DNA of 14,123 nt from JBDKTK01 sp039680225 (lineage in GTDB: Bacteria; Desulfobacterota; Syntrophia; Syntrophales; UBA4778), in NCBI GenBank assembly GCA_039680225.1, contig JBDKTK010000109.1:1-14123 (forward strand). Direction: 5' to 3'. A program made the position numbers and the translations under genes. The stretch's first letter is position 1, and each line of letters starts with the position of its first letter. The notes below the pieces were generated by a model that did no database searches, had not been told where the DNA came from, and saw nothing but the letters and a program-made list of their open reading frames with translations. This document shows positions 12,549 to 14,123 of this stretch, in pieces.

Positions 12549-13322
12549 TTAGAACTCCACTTTCACGACAGAATTTTCGACTACCCGGGCATACACCATT
12601 TTGTTCGAAGACGTATTGCGCACCCTGATTACGTCGTTGCGGCTGCCGTCTTCTTCCGCAAGCCCCACGGAGAGGATTCTCATCGGGCCGTTTTCCAGGA
12701 TTATCCTCACGACCTTGCCGCGCTTGACCAGGATGGAGTTCTTAACCATTCCCCTGGTTATCTCGGAATTGGGCCTGATGCCTACAGAGGCGCGCTTGCC
12801 GATGATCTCGGCGGGATCGGTTATAGAGTTGGACGGCATGCGGGTGAACCAGCGGCCCGCGATCCTTATATCTTCCTTCCTGATCTCGACATCCCTCTCT
12901 ATGGCCCGGGCCGATACCGGAATATCCAGCATGACCTCTATCCTGACCCGCACCGGCTCTTCCCTGATAATGGTGTCGTCCTTGAAGAAAAGCACTTTGA
13001 AAACGGTGTCGCCGATGTATTCCTCGCTGCGCCCCGCCCTCACCTCGTAATTGATCCTGCCGCCCGGATAAGTAACGTCCGGCGCCCCCGCGGGGAACAG
13101 GATATGAACGCTGTCCCTGTCCCAGGGCATGTTTTTTTCTATGTAGGCCTTCACCGCATACCTGATCGTATCGTTTTTTATGAGGCCGGCCCCCGCTCCC
13201 GTCCTCGCAACAGCCCCGGCGGTGTCCGGCAAAAGGAGGAAAACCGAAAGCGCCAGCGCGGCAAAGACCGCTGCGAGCGAGGGCATGAACCTGTTCGGCA
13301 GATTGCGCGGTTTCATATTCAT
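12549..13322 (-). CDS. flgA: FlgA, P-ring assembly chaperone
   Basis: FlgA is a periplasmic chaperone needed for P-ring (FlgI) assembly. The 257-residue precursor has a long signal peptide (about 1-37; basic start, hydrophobic core LAAVFAALALSVFLLLP, then AGA). The C-terminal half holds the SAF-type domain: DIPVSARAIERDVEIRKEDI (about 133-152), ITDPAEIIGKRASVGIRPNSEI, LVKRGKVVRIILENGPMRI, and the terminal IRVRNTSSNKMVYARVVENS. AGAGG lies 5 bases before the ATG at 13322; a second ATG two codons later is also usable. It starts two bases after the flgG stop and is followed by flgH, the common FlgG-FlgA-FlgH-FlgI order. Confidence 0.94.
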   Translation of the reverse strand: MNMKPRNLPNRFMPSLAAVFAALALSVFLLLPDTAGAVARTGAGAGLIKNDTIRYAVKAYIEKNMPWDRDSVHILFPAGAPDVTYPGGRINYEVRAGRSEEYIGDTVFKVLFFKDDTIIREEPVRVRIEVMLDIPVSARAIERDVEIRKEDIRIAGRWFTRMPSNSITDPAEIIGKRASVGIRPNSEITRGMVKNSILVKRGKVVRIILENGPMRILSVGLAEEDGSRNDVIRVRNTSSNKMVYARVVENSVVKVEF

Positions 13323-13324
13323 CT

Positions 13325-14107
13325 TTACCTCTTGAGGTTGGCGATTATCTGGAGCATCGAATCGGCCGTCTGGATGGCCTTGCTGTTCAATTCATAGGCC
13401 CTCTGGGCCTCGATCATATAAATCATTTCCTCAACGGAGCTGACGTTGGACATCTCCAGGTAATTCTGGGATATGGTCCCGTAGCCGTTCTGGCCCGCAT
13501 TGCCCGTGTTTGCCGTCCCTGACGCGTCGGTCTCATCAAAAAGGTTCCGGCCCAGGCTGGCCAGTCCCGCGGGGTTGACGAATTTCGCCAGTTCCAGCTT
13601 GCCGCTCGAGAGCTTGTTGCCGTTGGTATCCATACAGGTCCAGGTCCCGCTGCTGTCCAGGGTAAATGTCACGGTATCCGCGGGGATGGTAACTGCCGGT
13701 ATCAGTTTCAGGCCCTCGCTTGTGCAGAGTGCGCCGTCCTTGTTCTTCTTGAAGTTTCCGGCCCTTGTGTAAACGGTGTTCCCGTTGTCGTCTACCTGGA
13801 AGAAGCCGTCGCCCTCGATCGCGAAATCGAACGAGTTGCCGGTCTGGACATAGTCTCCCTGCGTGAACAGTTTCTGCACCGACGAGAGCTTCGTTCCCAT
13901 TCCGATTTCAATGCCGACCGGGATCTGGCTGCCCATTGAATTCTCGGACCCCGCCTTTTTCTGCACCTGGTACATGAGGTCCTGGAATTCCGCCTTGGAT
14001 TTCTTGAACCCGACGGTTCCCAGGTTGGCCAGGTTGTTTGCCGTGATATCCAGAGCTACCTGTTTTGCTTCCATCCCTGTCGCTGCTGACCATAAAGCCC
14101 TTATCAT
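13325..14107 (-). CDS. flgG: FlgG, distal rod protein
   Basis: FlgG makes the distal rod that passes through the P and L rings. The 260-residue protein starts MIRALWSAATGMEAKQ and has the rod signature LDITANNLANLGTVGFKKSK (about 19-38), the FlgG-specific segment with PVGIEIGMGTKLSSVQKLF and TQGDYVQTGNSFDFAIEGDG (about 82-101), GFFQV, and the C-terminal NVSSVEEMIYMIEAQRAYEL with the ending AIQTADSMLQIIANLKR. The start at 14107 was chosen because AAGGAG lies 7 bases upstream and FlgG proteins typically begin MIR.LW; the in-frame ATG at 14113 is one base from that site. It leads the minus-strand genes here; the operon probably begins upstream of the window, where flgF is usual. Confidence 0.97.
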   Translation of the reverse strand: MIRALWSAATGMEAKQVALDITANNLANLGTVGFKKSKAEFQDLMYQVQKKAGSENSMGSQIPVGIEIGMGTKLSSVQKLFTQGDYVQTGNSFDFAIEGDGFFQVDDNGNTVYTRAGNFKKNKDGALCTSEGLKLIPAVTIPADTVTFTLDSSGTWTCMDTNGNKLSSGKLELAKFVNPAGLASLGRNLFDETDASGTANTGNAGQNGYGTISQNYLEMSNVSSVEEMIYMIEAQRAYELNSKAIQTADSMLQIIANLKR

Positions 14108-14123
14108 TGCCATGCTCCTTGCC

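Noticed and set aside
14108..14113. ATG at 14113 as the flgG start
   Set aside because: Only one base separates it from AAGGAG; the ATG at 14107 has a 7-base spacing and gives the conserved MIRALW start.

Overview
This window is a compact flagellar locus from a Gram-negative bacterium. FlgH (an outer-membrane L-ring lipoprotein) and FlgI (periplasmic P-ring) show a double membrane. FliW, CsrA with a long C-terminal tail, FlgM and a short flagellin without large outer domains, together with the gene order flgG-flgA-flgH-flgI-flgJ-flgM-flgN-flgK-flgL-csrA-fliW, resemble Desulfobacterota/Deltaproteobacteria of the Geobacter or Syntrophus kind. That placement is an inference from gene content and order; no marker gene for taxonomy is present. 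Coding DNA is GC-rich, while the first ~285 bases are clearly more AT-rich.

Layout. Bases 1-94 hold the 3' end of an unidentified gene. Bases 95-285 are the flagellin promoter and leader: a sigma-28 promoter, an unusually strong Shine-Dalgarno-like sequence at the expected 5' end of the mRNA, a possible 24-codon upstream ORF, and two CsrA-type motifs, the second overlapping the flagellin ribosome binding site. A plus-strand operon follows: flagellin, fliD (cap, enlarged), fliS (flagellin chaperone), a FliT/FlgN-like chaperone and flaG, ending at a rho-independent terminator near 5604-5650. From the other end a minus-strand operon runs flgG, flgA, flgH, a possible 49-residue ORF, flgI, rod-binding flgJ, then a second sigma-28 promoter, flgM, flgN, flgK, flgL, csrA, fliW. 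The two operons converge at 5527-5666.

How it fits together. The flgG-to-flgJ genes build the distal rod and the P and L rings. FlgM holds sigma-28 inactive until the hook-basal body is complete and is then exported. Sigma-28 is predicted to drive both the flagellin leader promoter and the promoter in front of flgM, giving flagellin, cap, hook-filament junction proteins (FlgK, FlgL) and their chaperones. CsrA would repress flagellin translation through the leader, FliW would sequester CsrA, and unsecreted flagellin would bind FliW. All three partners of that homeostatic switch and a recognisable target site are in this one window.

I found no RNA genes, mobile elements, CRISPR arrays or phage genes. 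No gene-free stretch exceeds 300 bases. The less ordinary items are the flagellin leader architecture, the small ORF between flgH and flgI, the enlarged repeat-containing FliD, and the hairpin-rich flgM-flgN gap. The window as a whole is a recognisable flagellar locus rather than a new system.
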